From Ruminococcus sp. (GTDB lineage: Bacteria; Bacillota; Clostridia; Oscillospirales; Ruminococcaceae): a DNA stretch of 64,000 nucleotides. The notes below the pieces were generated by a model that saw only the letters and a list, made by a program, of their open reading frames with translations, did not search any database and was not told where the DNA came from. The stretch covers positions 1-64,000 of the forward strand of contig JAAVHI010000019.1 in NCBI GenBank assembly GCA_014799785.1. The letters are read 5' to 3'. Both the position numbers and the translations under genes were made by a program. Of this stretch, positions 25,640 to 34,535 are shown piece by piece; the stretch's first letter is position 1; every line of letters begins with the position of its first letter.

Positions 25640-26521
25640 ATGCTGGATTTTAAAGTTATTGAACTTTCGGACAGACCTTGGATCACGGATCTGCTGAAAA
25701 AATCGGATTTCATGGGCTGCGAGTATAATTTTTCAAATAATATTGCATGGCACAGGCTGTACAATACGACCATATGCAGGTATAAGGATTTTTATATTTC
25801 CCGTTCAATGAAGTACGGTATGAGATTTACCTTTCCTGCGGGAAGCGGTGACTATAAGGACTTGTTCCTCACACTAAAGCGAGAAGCAGAAGAAAATAAT
25901 TGTCCGCTTGTGATAGGCTCGGTAACGGACGAAAATCTCAGGCTTTTTGAGGAGTTGTTCGAGGGACAGTACAGCGTTTCCTGCGACGAGGCGGACTGCG
26001 ACTATATTTACGACGCGGAGAAGCTCAGAACGCTTTCGGGAAAGAAGTATCACCAAAAGAGAAATCACCTTGCCAGATTTTATGAGAATAACTGGGAATA
26101 TTCTACTCTGACGGAAAAGGATTTTGACGAGTGTATAGAATTTGCCGTGAACAGCTATAATCTGAACCAATCCTACGACGACGAGTCCAGCGTTGCGGAG
26201 CAGTTCGCCATAAATACGTTTATGAACTACTATAACGAGCTGGAGCTTAAAGGCGGTGTTATTCGGGTCGATGGAAAGGTGCAGGGATTTACAATAGGGG
26301 ACGCAATAAATTCCGATACTTTTGATATACACATTGAAAAAGCCAACGCCGAGATTCAGGGCGCGTATGCGGCGATAAACAACGAGTTTGCCAAGTCCGC
26401 AACAGCAGGGTACAGCTACATCAACCGCGAGGAGGATCTGGGTCTGGAGGGACTTCGCAGGTCTAAGCGTTCTTATCACCCTGTTATTATGCTTCGTAAG
26501 AATACGGTTACGTTCAAATAA
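25640..26521 (+). CDS. DUF2156 / GNAT-fold acyltransferase-like protein
   Basis: A 293-residue protein of the DUF2156 family: YNFSNNIAWHRLYNTTICRY near the start, CDYIYDAEKLRTLSGKKYHQKRNHL in the middle and SATAGYSYINREEDLGLEGL at the C-terminus. The fold is a double GNAT domain related to the catalytic part of phosphatidylglycerol lysyltransferases, but without their membrane part. Real substrate unknown. It starts 3 bases after tmk, so co-transcribed. Confidence 0.82.
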   Translation: MLDFKVIELSDRPWITDLLKKSDFMGCEYNFSNNIAWHRLYNTTICRYKDFYISRSMKYGMRFTFPAGSGDYKDLFLTLKREAEENNCPLVIGSVTDENLRLFEELFEGQYSVSCDEADCDYIYDAEKLRTLSGKKYHQKRNHLARFYENNWEYSTLTEKDFDECIEFAVNSYNLNQSYDDESSVAEQFAINTFMNYYNELELKGGVIRVDGKVQGFTIGDAINSDTFDIHIEKANAEIQGAYAAINNEFAKSATAGYSYINREEDLGLEGLRRSKRSYHPVIMLRKNTVTFK

Positions 26522-26539
26522 ATGTTTCGGGGGATTTTT

Positions 26540-27160
26540 ATGAGGAAAAAACGGTTTGCGGTATTGCTTGCGGCAGTTTTTATGGTTTTAGGATTTGCTG
26601 GCTGTCTGTATAATGAAATACCGGCAAATCAAGACAGTTCCGAAACAACAAGTGCGGCTGCCGATGAAATAGATTTTCATTATGTAACAGATTGGTCTCT
26701 TGATGATATGGTTCAAAGCATTGAAATGAATGGGGTAACGTATTCAATGCCGTTTACCTTAAATGATTTGGGTAATAAGTATTCTTTGGAATGGGTAGGT
26801 GTAGATTTTGAAGAAAACGGAAAAGTTGATCATTATACGTATGTTTTAAAATATTGTGATATGGTTTATGCGGGAATTGAAGTATTTGACCCGTTTGACT
26901 TTAATGATATGGATAATTACAAAATAACATCAATTATTTTAACGTCAGACACAGATTTTAAATTTGGCGGCGTAGATCCTGAAAGCACAAAAGATAATAT
27001 TTTAGAGAAGTTTGGAGAACCGTCTTATATATCATCTGACTATAATATGTTTGCATATATGTTTGATGGAGGAGATGACAATTTGGACAGCAGTGTGGTA
27101 GTTGGTTTCAATGATGATAACGAGATGTTAAAGGTAATTGCAATAAGATACTATAAATAA
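26540..27160 (+). CDS. Predicted lipoprotein, unknown
   Basis: A 206-residue exported protein: MRKKRFAVLLAAVFMVLGFAGC is a lipoprotein signal with lipobox LGFAGC (C22), followed by a Ser/Thr/Ala-rich linker and a globular domain (SMPFTLNDLGNKYSLEW; FGGVDPESTKDNILEKFGEP) reminiscent of SmpA/BamE-like small lipoprotein folds. Start ATG 26540 follows CGGGGG by 6 bases; ATG 26522 is upstream of that. Its bases and codons are clearly more AT-rich than the flanking genes, hinting at later acquisition. Confidence 0.75.
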   Translation: MRKKRFAVLLAAVFMVLGFAGCLYNEIPANQDSSETTSAAADEIDFHYVTDWSLDDMVQSIEMNGVTYSMPFTLNDLGNKYSLEWVGVDFEENGKVDHYTYVLKYCDMVYAGIEVFDPFDFNDMDNYKITSIILTSDTDFKFGGVDPESTKDNILEKFGEPSYISSDYNMFAYMFDGGDDNLDSSVVVGFNDDNEMLKVIAIRYYK

Positions 27161-27179
27161 ATATAAAGGAGATTTTACC

Positions 27180-27728
27180 ATGATCTACATTTTTCTTGCA
27201 AACGGCTTTGAGGAAACCGAGGCTGTCACACCTATCGACATTCTTCGCAGGTGCGGCAAGGAGGTTATTACCGTAGGAATAGGCGACAACATTATCAAAA
27301 GCTCCCACGGGGTAGCGGTTGTTACAGACACCGAGGACAAGCTTATAAGCCTTGACAAAAACCTTGAGGGCATTATTCTTCCAGGAGGTATGCCCGGTAC
27401 TCTTAATCTTGAAGCGTCCGAGGTGGTTCAGAAGTCTATCGACTACTGTATAGCTAACAACCTTTACATTGGTGCAATTTGTGCGGCTCCGTCGATACTG
27501 GGACACAAAGGAATTCTCAAAGGAAGAAAGGCGGTTTGCTTTACAGGTTTCGAGTCTCAGCTGGAGGGCGCGGAGGTCTCGGACGAGCCTGTTGTCCGCG
27601 ACGGAAACATCATTACGTCGAGGGGAGCAGGCACGGCGGTTGATTTCGGTCTGAAGCTTGCCGAGGTTTTGGCTTCGGAGGAACAGAGCAGAAAAGTCGG
27701 AGAAGCGATTTTATGGTACAGAAGCTGA
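27180..27728 (+). CDS. DJ-1/PfpI family protein
   Basis: A 182-residue DJ-1 superfamily protein: MIYIFLANGFEETEAVTPID with the conserved Glu, IILPGGMPGTLNL, and the nucleophile elbow IGAICAAPSILG with Cys about residue 100, then GNIITSRGAGTAVDFGL. Members act as glyoxalase/deglycase-like or redox chaperones; which applies here is unclear. AAGGAG precedes ATG. It overlaps the next gene by 16 bases. Confidence 0.9.
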   Translation: MIYIFLANGFEETEAVTPIDILRRCGKEVITVGIGDNIIKSSHGVAVVTDTEDKLISLDKNLEGIILPGGMPGTLNLEASEVVQKSIDYCIANNLYIGAICAAPSILGHKGILKGRKAVCFTGFESQLEGAEVSDEPVVRDGNIITSRGAGTAVDFGLKLAEVLASEEQSRKVGEAILWYRS

Positions 27729-28327
27729 TCGGTTTCGACATAAGGGAGCATAAAACCGAGCTTCGTAACAAGTACAAGCAGATACGCCGCGATATGCCCG
27801 GCGATGTAAAAAGGCAGCGGGACGAGAAAATCTTCTCCCGCCTTATCGGACTGGACGCCTACCGATCGGCAAAAACGGTGCTTACTTATGTTTCAACGGA
27901 CATTGAGGTGGACACGATAAAATTCATAAAGCAGGCGCTGAACGACGGAAAAACCGTCGCAGTGCCAAGGTGTGTGCCGAACACGCGTGATATGGTGTTC
28001 TATATAATAAAGTCTCTGCGTGATCTGGAGCCGGGATCGTTTTCGGTGCTTGAACCGATACCGAAAAAATGTATGAAGCTTAAAGATTTCAAAGGCGCGT
28101 TCTGTATTGTTCCCGCACTTGTATACGACAGATACGGATACCGCCTTGGCTATGGAAAGGGCTATTACGACCGTTTTTTGTCTGCGCACAAAAAGATGTT
28201 TCGGGTCGGTATCGGCTATTGCTGCTGCACGGTGACGGAGCTTGTCCACGGACGGTTTGATGTGGCGGTTAACACTCTTGTAACGGAAAAATATGTAAAA
28301 AACTGCGGAAAGGAAAACGGTGACTGA
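27713..28327 (+). CDS. 5-formyltetrahydrofolate cyclo-ligase
   Basis: A 204-residue protein converting 5-formyl-THF to 5,10-methenyl-THF with ATP. Family marks: ELRNKYKQIRRDM at the start, VPRCVPNTRDMVFYII, and the ATP-binding C-terminal YDRYGYRLGYGKGYYDRFL. It starts inside the DJ-1 gene end with GGAG upstream and its stop shares a base with the mltG ATG, so the three are translationally linked. Folate one-carbon metabolism fits with tmk upstream. Confidence 0.93.
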   Translation: MVQKLIGFDIREHKTELRNKYKQIRRDMPGDVKRQRDEKIFSRLIGLDAYRSAKTVLTYVSTDIEVDTIKFIKQALNDGKTVAVPRCVPNTRDMVFYIIKSLRDLEPGSFSVLEPIPKKCMKLKDFKGAFCIVPALVYDRYGYRLGYGKGYYDRFLSAHKKMFRVGIGYCCCTVTELVHGRFDVAVNTLVTEKYVKNCGKENGD

Positions 28328-29715
28328 TGGAACAGAAAGAATTGGAACGAAGCGAAAACGACGTTCTCCTTGACGATATTTTAAACAGTGTACCGGAGGA
28401 GACGGATTCAGAAACGGAATCGGAGGAAACAGCGGCTGCCGAGGATATTGCAGCTGCTTCTGACGAAAATAACGAGGAAGCCGAGGAGATCTCTGCGGCG
28501 GGGGCTGATGACGAAGCCGACGGGGAGGAGGAAAGCTCCGACCAAGATGGCGAAATCAACACAGATGGCGAGTCGGGCGGCAGTGACGACAGCGATGAAT
28601 ATGATGATTATGAGGACGACGAGGACGAAGAAGATACGCCCAAAAAGCGGAAAAAGAAAAAGCGCGGTCACGGTCATATTATTTTCGGACTGCTTCTGAG
28701 TGTCGTGATAATTTCCGTGTCTATCCTTGCGGCGGTGCTGATACTGAAATGCTCCAAGGAGTTTCTGGGTATCGGCAAATCCGATATCGAGCTGGTGATC
28801 GAGATACCTATGAATTCAAGCACAGCAGACATTGCTGAGCAGCTTTACAACGAGGGTATTATTTCAAATGCCGATCTGTTCAGGCTTTTCTCGAAATTTA
28901 AGGGCGCGGACGGTACTTACATAGCAGGAACGCACACGCTGTCTCCGAAAATGGACTACAACACTCTTATCGAAACCTTGCAGGAGGAAGTGGAAAATCA
29001 GCGCGAGACCGCGGACGTGGTATTTCCCGAGGGAATAACGCTTTTTGAAGCTGCTCAAAAGCTTGAGGAAAAGAACGTGTGTGATGCCAAGGAGTTTATA
29101 AAGGTATTCAACGCGGGCGGTTTTGGTTTTGATTTTGAAGAAGAGGTCAGGATCAGTTCATTGAAATTTTACAAAATGGAGGGATACTTTTTCCCCGATA
29201 CATATCAATTCTATGTTGAGGAGGATCCGCGCGTAGTTGCGAAAAAAATCTACAGAAACTTTGACGCAAGGGTAACTCCCGATCTTTACGGACGTATGAG
29301 AGACCTTGACATGGAGCTTGAGGACGTTCTTACTCTTGCTTCGGTAGTTCAGGCGGAGGCGGCTAACACAAGGGATATGAAGATGGTCGCTTCGGTATTT
29401 TTCAATCGTCTGAACAATCCCGACGAGTACCCGCTGCTCCAGTCCGATCCGACTACAAACTATGTGGAGAATATAATCAAGCCCAACATTGAGTTTAAAT
29501 CCGAGACCATGTTCAAGGCATACGATACGTATCAGGGTGCGGGACTTCCTCCCGGACCTATCTGCAATCCCGGTCTGGACGCGATAAATGCTGTGCTTTA
29601 TCCTGCCGAAACGGACTACTACTATTTCTGTTCCAACCTTGAAACCGGCGAGTTTTACTATGCCGAAACTCTTGAAGAGCACAATCAAAATCTTGTCGAA
29701 GCGGGACTTGTGTGA
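28327..29715 (+). CDS. mltG: Endolytic transglycosylase MltG with long acidic N-terminus
   Basis: A 462-residue membrane enzyme that cuts nascent glycan strands and sets their length. Residues 1-105 are a very acidic, low-complexity cytoplasmic tail, then a Lys/Arg cluster (PKKRKKKKRGHG), one membrane span (about 118-140) and the extracellular YceG part: PMNSSTADIAEQLYNEGIIS (LysM-like), GITLFEAAQKL, and the catalytic region LASVVQAEAANTRDM with SVFFNRLNNPDEYPLLQSDP. The second acidic residue of VVQAEA is the expected catalytic Glu. The acidic tail is unusually long. Confidence 0.93.
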   Translation: MEQKELERSENDVLLDDILNSVPEETDSETESEETAAAEDIAAASDENNEEAEEISAAGADDEADGEEESSDQDGEINTDGESGGSDDSDEYDDYEDDEDEEDTPKKRKKKKRGHGHIIFGLLLSVVIISVSILAAVLILKCSKEFLGIGKSDIELVIEIPMNSSTADIAEQLYNEGIISNADLFRLFSKFKGADGTYIAGTHTLSPKMDYNTLIETLQEEVENQRETADVVFPEGITLFEAAQKLEEKNVCDAKEFIKVFNAGGFGFDFEEEVRISSLKFYKMEGYFFPDTYQFYVEEDPRVVAKKIYRNFDARVTPDLYGRMRDLDMELEDVLTLASVVQAEAANTRDMKMVASVFFNRLNNPDEYPLLQSDPTTNYVENIIKPNIEFKSETMFKAYDTYQGAGLPPGPICNPGLDAINAVLYPAETDYYYFCSNLETGEFYYAETLEEHNQNLVEAGLV

Positions 29716-29739
29716 TCTTTTGTATGATACGGAGGATTT

Positions 29740-30960
29740 ATGAATTTGGATAACCTTGAAGTGCTGTCTCCCGCGGGAAGCTTTGAAAGCCTGCGGGCGG
29801 CGGTGGATTACGGCGCTGACGCGGTCTATTTGGGCGGACAAAGCTTCGGTATGCGCGCGGGTCCGGAAAATTTCACATATGATTCTCTTAAAGCGGCGGT
29901 TGAGCTTGCACACTCAAAGGGTGTGAAGATTTATCTGACCTGCAATACATTGCCGAGGAATAACGAGATACCGAATTTCAGGCAATTTATGGAAGAAGCC
30001 GACGACTGCGGCGTGGACGCTGTTATCGTAGCCGATTTAGGGCTTCTGTCACTTGTGAAAGAATACTGTCCCGACATGGAGGTGCATATGTCCACACAGA
30101 CGGGTATCGTCAATTATGTCACCGCGCGGGAGCTCTATAACATGGGCGTGAAGCGGGTCGTTGTCGCACGAGAGCTTTCACTGGAAGAAATTGCCGAGAT
30201 AAGGGCAAAAACTCCTGCCGATCTGGATATAGAAGCTTTTGTACATGGGGCTATGTGCGTGTCCTTTTCGGGACGGTGTCTGCTTTCCCAGTATCTGGTG
30301 AACCGCGACGCCAACCGCGGCGAGTGCGCTCAGCCTTGCAGGTGGAGCTACAGCTTGATGGAGGAGACCCGAAAAGGGGAGTACTATCCGATTGCCGAGG
30401 ATAGTTCTGGTACGTACATTCTGAATGCAAAAGACCTTTGTATGATAGATCATCTGGATAAAGTTGCCAAGGCGGGAGTTACGAGCCTTAAAATTGAGGG
30501 ACGTGCAAAGTCATCCTACTATGTTTCGGTCGTGACAAACGCTTACCGAATGGCAGTTGATATTCTGAAACAAGACTCCGACAACTACAAGCTTCCACAA
30601 TGGGTTCGGGACGAAGTGTTCAAGGTCAGCCACCGACCATACTGCACGGGGTTTTTCTTCGGACACCCAAAGGATTGCCAGCACTACGAAAGCAGCGGTT
30701 ATATAAGAGAATACGACGTAGCAGCGATAGTTGATGAATGTAAAGGCGGGTATCTTTACTGTACTCAGAGAAATAAATTCTTCAAAGGAGACGAGGTTGA
30801 GATTCTCACTCCGGGAAAAATTTTTGATACGCTCAGGGTAGAGGAGCTTTACAACGGCGACGGAGAGCCGATCGAAAGCGCCAATCATGCCATGATGAAG
30901 CTTCGTATCCCATGCGATAGAGAGTACCTTGAAAATTCGATAATCAGAATAAAAAAGTGA
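29740..30960 (+). CDS. U32 family peptidase / tRNA hydroxylation (TrhP-like) protein
   Basis: A 406-residue protein of the U32 family: EVLSPAGSFESLRAAVDYGA, DAVYLGGQSFGMRAGPENFT, the central CVSFSGRCLLSQYLVNRDANRG and ECAQPCRWSYSLMEE Cys region, and LKIEGRAKSSYYVSVVTNAY. Members include TrhP/YegQ, needed for tRNA U34 hydroxylation, though historically called collagenase-like. The Cys set suggests an Fe-S site. CGGAGG precedes ATG. Confidence 0.92.
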   Translation: MNLDNLEVLSPAGSFESLRAAVDYGADAVYLGGQSFGMRAGPENFTYDSLKAAVELAHSKGVKIYLTCNTLPRNNEIPNFRQFMEEADDCGVDAVIVADLGLLSLVKEYCPDMEVHMSTQTGIVNYVTARELYNMGVKRVVVARELSLEEIAEIRAKTPADLDIEAFVHGAMCVSFSGRCLLSQYLVNRDANRGECAQPCRWSYSLMEETRKGEYYPIAEDSSGTYILNAKDLCMIDHLDKVAKAGVTSLKIEGRAKSSYYVSVVTNAYRMAVDILKQDSDNYKLPQWVRDEVFKVSHRPYCTGFFFGHPKDCQHYESSGYIREYDVAAIVDECKGGYLYCTQRNKFFKGDEVEILTPGKIFDTLRVEELYNGDGEPIESANHAMMKLRIPCDREYLENSIIRIKK

Positions 30961-31043
30961 TGTAAAATCATATAACTTTACAGACAAGCTGTGCATAAAA
31001 CGCTTCTTTTGCCAATATTTATGGTACAAAAGGAGATGTTGAT

Positions 31044-31355
31044 ATGCAGGAAAATCTGACAATCAGTGAAGCTTTACACAATGAGCATACCTCTGCGAAA
31101 GCCGTCAATCAAGCGGATACGGCTGTATCCGAATCCAAAAGAAAAACCGTTTCGTTTGGAGATACCTTAACGCTTCAGGCGATACTGTGCGTGCTTCTTG
31201 CAATTGGCTTCGTAGCGGTAAACATTTTAAACGGGGACATGGCCGCAGACATTTTTGAGCTGTACGAAAGCAAGTTCAATTCGGAAAGTACCGTTGTTGA
31301 GGTGTTTGCCGCGATAGCTGATTTTCTTGGCTCTGCACCGATAAATAATGTTTGA
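31044..31355 (+). CDS. Small membrane protein next to M50 protease
   Basis: A 103-residue protein with a polar N-terminal 45 residues, one membrane span (TLQAILCVLLAIGFVAVNIL, about 43-62) and an acidic external-type tail. AAAAGGAG precedes ATG. It overlaps the M50 protease gene by 8 bases. By position it resembles SpoIVFA, the regulator of the SpoIVFB protease, but is much shorter and I see no LytM-like domain, so this is only a contextual suggestion. Confidence 0.65.
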   Translation: MQENLTISEALHNEHTSAKAVNQADTAVSESKRKTVSFGDTLTLQAILCVLLAIGFVAVNILNGDMAADIFELYESKFNSESTVVEVFAAIADFLGSAPINNV

Positions 31356-31944
31356 GCTGCGGTTCAGGGGATTTACGGCGGCGTTTGATTTCAGTTTTTT
31401 TGCGGCGGTAACGCTTCTTATGCTTATTGGGGATAACCGTTACGCGCTTCTCGGACTTGCCGCTTGTATCTGGCACGAGTTGGGACATCTTGCTGTCATG
31501 CGGTTTTGCGGTATTCCCGTTAAAAGGCTGGTATTTTACGGCGCCGGAATTAAGCTTATTCCTGACAAGCTATTAGACTTTACAGGATTCCGAAAGCAGT
31601 TTGCGGTGCTGACAGCGGGAAGTGCGGCAAATTTTCTTGCGGCGGTTTTTCTGTCGGCTTCGGAAGATCCCACGGTAAGGATATTTGCGGCGGTGAACTC
31701 GGTCATAGGCGCGTTTAATCTGCTTCCGCTCCAATATCTGGATGGCGGAAAGCTAATAGTTCTGCTGATACGGAGCTTATGCGGATTTTCGCTGTCCTGC
31801 CTGCTTGAACGCTATCTGAAATGGCTGAATATTTTCTTGATCGCTGCCGTACTGGTAATGTTCGCTGTGCTTGGAAAAGGAAATTTTACGCTCTATATAA
31901 CGCTGTGCTGTCTGCTTGTTTCGGCGGTTTCGGCAGATGTATAG
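31348..31944 (+). CDS. Site-2 type M50 membrane metalloprotease (SpoIVFB-like)
   Basis: A 198-residue polytopic membrane protein with the zinc motif HELGH (residues 43-47) in a membrane segment and the second motif NLLPLQYLDGG (about 124-134; Asp132 as third ligand). The size and lack of PDZ or CBS domains are like SpoIVFB, which activates pro-sigma-K in the mother cell. Whether this host sporulates is not shown by the window; other intramembrane substrates are possible. Confidence 0.85.
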   Translation: MFELRFRGFTAAFDFSFFAAVTLLMLIGDNRYALLGLAACIWHELGHLAVMRFCGIPVKRLVFYGAGIKLIPDKLLDFTGFRKQFAVLTAGSAANFLAAVFLSASEDPTVRIFAAVNSVIGAFNLLPLQYLDGGKLIVLLIRSLCGFSLSCLLERYLKWLNIFLIAAVLVMFAVLGKGNFTLYITLCCLLVSAVSADV

Positions 31945-31961
31945 TGAAAGGATGTTAAAAT

Positions 31962-33821
31962 ATGGTTAAGGACCGAATAGAAAATCTGCTTCTGAAAGTT
32001 AAATCGCCGTCGCGTTATATCGGCGGGGAGCTTAACAGCGTTGTAAAGGATAAAAGCAAGGTGGACGTTCGGTTTGCATTCTGCTTTCCGGATTCATACG
32101 AGGTGGGAATGTCCCACCTTGGCATGAAAATTCTCTATTCGCTGAAAAACAAGCGGGAGAACTTCTGGTGCGAACGTGTTTTCGCTCCGTGGGTGGATTT
32201 CGAGCAGCTTATGCGGGAAAACGATATCCCGTTGTACGCGCTGGAAAGTCTTGACCCTGTAAAGGAGTTTGACTTTATAGGTTTTACAATTCAGTACGAG
32301 CTGTGCTATACCAATATTTTAAATATGCTGGATCTTGCGGGACTGCCTGTAAAGGTGAAAGACCGTACAGACGATATGCCGATCGTTGTGGCGGGAGGAC
32401 CCTGCGTGTGTAATCCCGAGCCGCTTGTTGACTTCATAGACCTTTTTATAATAGGCGAGGGTGAGGAAGTCAATCTTGAGCTTATGGATCTGTACGCGGA
32501 TATGAAGAAGCGGGGCTGCTCCAAAAGGGAGTTCCTTGAAGCTGCGGCAGAGATAGAGGGTATCTATGTGCCGTCCTTTTATGATGTGTACTATAACGAC
32601 GACGGTACGGTCAAGGACATTGCTTCCAACAATCCTCATGCGCCGCATACTGTTAGAAAGCGTATTATAAAAAATCTGGACGAGGTTTTCTATCCCGAAT
32701 CCTTTGTGGTGCCGTACTGTGAGATAGTCCACGACAGGGCGGTGGTGGAGGTGCTGAGAGGCTGTATAAGAGGCTGCCGCTTTTGTCAGGCGGGATTTAT
32801 CTACCGTCCGTTCAGGGAGAAAAGCTCCGATACTATAATAAAACAAACCAAGGACTTGTGCGAATCCACGGGCTACGAGGAGGTATCCCTGTCATCGCTC
32901 AGCACCAGCGATCTGTCGGATATTAACGAGACACTGACCCAGCTGTCAGACTACACCGAAAAGGAAAACGTTAATCTGTCCCTGCCCTCAATGCGTATAG
33001 ACAAGTTCAGCGGCGAGCTTATGGAGCAGATTCAGAAAGTGCGGAAAAGCGGTCTGACCTTTGCTCCCGAAGCGGGGACGCAGCGTCTTCGGGACGTTAT
33101 CAACAAAAATATTACCGAAGAAGAGATAATGCGTGCGTGCAGGCTGGCGTTCTTCGAGGGCGGCTACACTGCGGTAAAGCTTTATTTCATGCTTGGTCTG
33201 CCCACCGAAACGGACGACGATATCCGCGGCATTGCCGAGCTTGCCGAGAAAATCACCGATCTGTTCTACAGCAATCCAAACCGTCCGCGGGGAAAGCATA
33301 TCCAGATATCCATAAGCTGCGCGACCTTTGTTCCCAAACCGTTTACGCCGTTCGAGTTTGAGCCGCAGGCGTCCGAAACGGAGATAAAGCACAAGCAGAA
33401 GCTTTTGTTGGATTCTATTCGTTCCCGCAAGCGTATAAACGTAAGCTGGCACAACTACCGCGTCAGCATACTCGAAGCGGTACTTGCAAAGGGGGATAGG
33501 CGGCTCTGCGACACGATTTACGAAGCTTGGAAACTCGGCTGCAAGTTTGACGGCTGGGACGAGCTCTATCGGTACGATCTGTGGCTGAAAGCCTTTGAAA
33601 AAACGGGTGTGGACGTGGATTTCTACGCACATAGAGCGCGTGCCTACGACGAGGTAATGCCATGGCAGCATTTGGATTACCTTGTTTCAAAGGAGTTTCT
33701 GGTGAAAGAAAACCAAAAGGCGAGAGAGGCCGTAACTACCCCGAACTGCCGCGAAAAGTGTTCGGGCTGCGGAGTATCAAAGTGTATCGGAGGGGCGTGC
33801 TTTGGAAAAGATAAATCTTAG
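31962..33821 (+). CDS. Radical SAM protein, TIGR03960-type (B12-binding-like N-terminus)
   Basis: A 619-residue protein. The N-terminal region (residues about 30-200) resembles a cobalamin-binding-like fold (FAFCFPDSYEVGMSHLGMKI; PIVVAGGPCVCNPEPLVDFI). The radical SAM cluster motif is C268-x3-C272-x2-C275 (GCIRGCRFCQAG). The C-terminal tail is Cys-rich (CREKCSGCGVSKCIGGACF). These proteins are nearly always followed, as here, by a DUF2344 protein that overlaps the end; the reaction is not known to me. GAAAGGATG upstream. Confidence 0.9.
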   Translation: MVKDRIENLLLKVKSPSRYIGGELNSVVKDKSKVDVRFAFCFPDSYEVGMSHLGMKILYSLKNKRENFWCERVFAPWVDFEQLMRENDIPLYALESLDPVKEFDFIGFTIQYELCYTNILNMLDLAGLPVKVKDRTDDMPIVVAGGPCVCNPEPLVDFIDLFIIGEGEEVNLELMDLYADMKKRGCSKREFLEAAAEIEGIYVPSFYDVYYNDDGTVKDIASNNPHAPHTVRKRIIKNLDEVFYPESFVVPYCEIVHDRAVVEVLRGCIRGCRFCQAGFIYRPFREKSSDTIIKQTKDLCESTGYEEVSLSSLSTSDLSDINETLTQLSDYTEKENVNLSLPSMRIDKFSGELMEQIQKVRKSGLTFAPEAGTQRLRDVINKNITEEEIMRACRLAFFEGGYTAVKLYFMLGLPTETDDDIRGIAELAEKITDLFYSNPNRPRGKHIQISISCATFVPKPFTPFEFEPQASETEIKHKQKLLLDSIRSRKRINVSWHNYRVSILEAVLAKGDRRLCDTIYEAWKLGCKFDGWDELYRYDLWLKAFEKTGVDVDFYAHRARAYDEVMPWQHLDYLVSKEFLVKENQKAREAVTTPNCREKCSGCGVSKCIGGACFGKDKS

Positions 33822-34467
33822 GGCAAGGTTTGAAAAAAGCGGACGAGCCGTCTATATTTCCCATCTGGACTTGATGAGAACAATGCAGCGGGCGTTCAAG
33901 CGGTCGAAGATTCCCGTTTGGTACACCGAGGGCTTCAATCCGCATATATATCTTAATTTTCCTTTGGCGCTTTCCCTCGGAGTTACTGGCAGGTCTGAGT
34001 TTATGGATTTTGCAGTAACAGAGCCGACAAGTCATGACGAGCTGCGGGACAGCCTCAACGGGGAAATGCCCGAGGGACTGCGGATACTGGAGATATTCGA
34101 GCCTCTGTACGAGAACAAAGACGTGGGCTTCGCGGATTACAGGATAGATTTCCACGGCGGGACAGACCCGCAGGAAATGTTGTTTAGGCTTAATAAAATG
34201 CTTGCGGAGGACAAGATAGAGGTGGACAAGCGTTCCAAAAGCAAGGGCATGGTCAAGACCGACATAAAGCCGCGTATAAACGTTACGGAAACGGAGCTGT
34301 GCGACGGTTTCCTGCGGGTGTTTGTAAGGCTTCCAGCGGGTCTTAAAATGAATATAAACGCAGGCGTTTTCACGGACGCTTTTGCGGATTACAGCAAAAT
34401 TGAGTTCTCTAAAATTTGTGCAGAACGCACAAAAATTTTCTGCTTAAATGGTCAGGATTTTATTTAA
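33802..34467 (+). CDS. DUF2344 / TIGR03936 protein, partner of radical SAM
   Basis: A 221-residue protein: RARFEKSGRAVYISHLDLMR, TMQRAFKRSKIPVWYTEGFN and PHIYLNFPLALSLGVTGRSE define the DUF2344 family. In some species it is fused to the radical SAM protein, which argues for a shared reaction. The start is TTG 33802 with GGAGGGG (33789-33795) six bases upstream, inside the end of the preceding gene. Confidence 0.9.
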   Translation: MEKINLRARFEKSGRAVYISHLDLMRTMQRAFKRSKIPVWYTEGFNPHIYLNFPLALSLGVTGRSEFMDFAVTEPTSHDELRDSLNGEMPEGLRILEIFEPLYENKDVGFADYRIDFHGGTDPQEMLFRLNKMLAEDKIEVDKRSKSKGMVKTDIKPRINVTETELCDGFLRVFVRLPAGLKMNINAGVFTDAFADYSKIEFSKICAERTKIFCLNGQDFI

Positions 34468-34499
34468 GTGACATTTTAACTTTTTTTGTAAAAAAATGC

Positions 34500-34528
34500 T
34501 TGCAATTCGGGAAAAAATGTGATAATAT
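34500..34528 (+). promoter_or_regulatory. Promoter for rplS
   Basis: TTGCAA at 34500-34505, 17-base spacer, TGA TAATAT (extended -10) ending 34528. Strong and close to the tmk and SRP RNA promoters in form. Confidence 0.82.
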
Positions 34529-34535
34529 TATATAG

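Noticed and set aside
29158..29913. 251-residue minus-strand open frame across the mltG-U32 junction
   Set aside because: Antisense to two clear genes, with basic, biased composition and no start signal.
32988..33671. 227-residue minus-strand open frame opposite the radical SAM gene
   Set aside because: Shadow of conserved coding sequence; no ribosome site.
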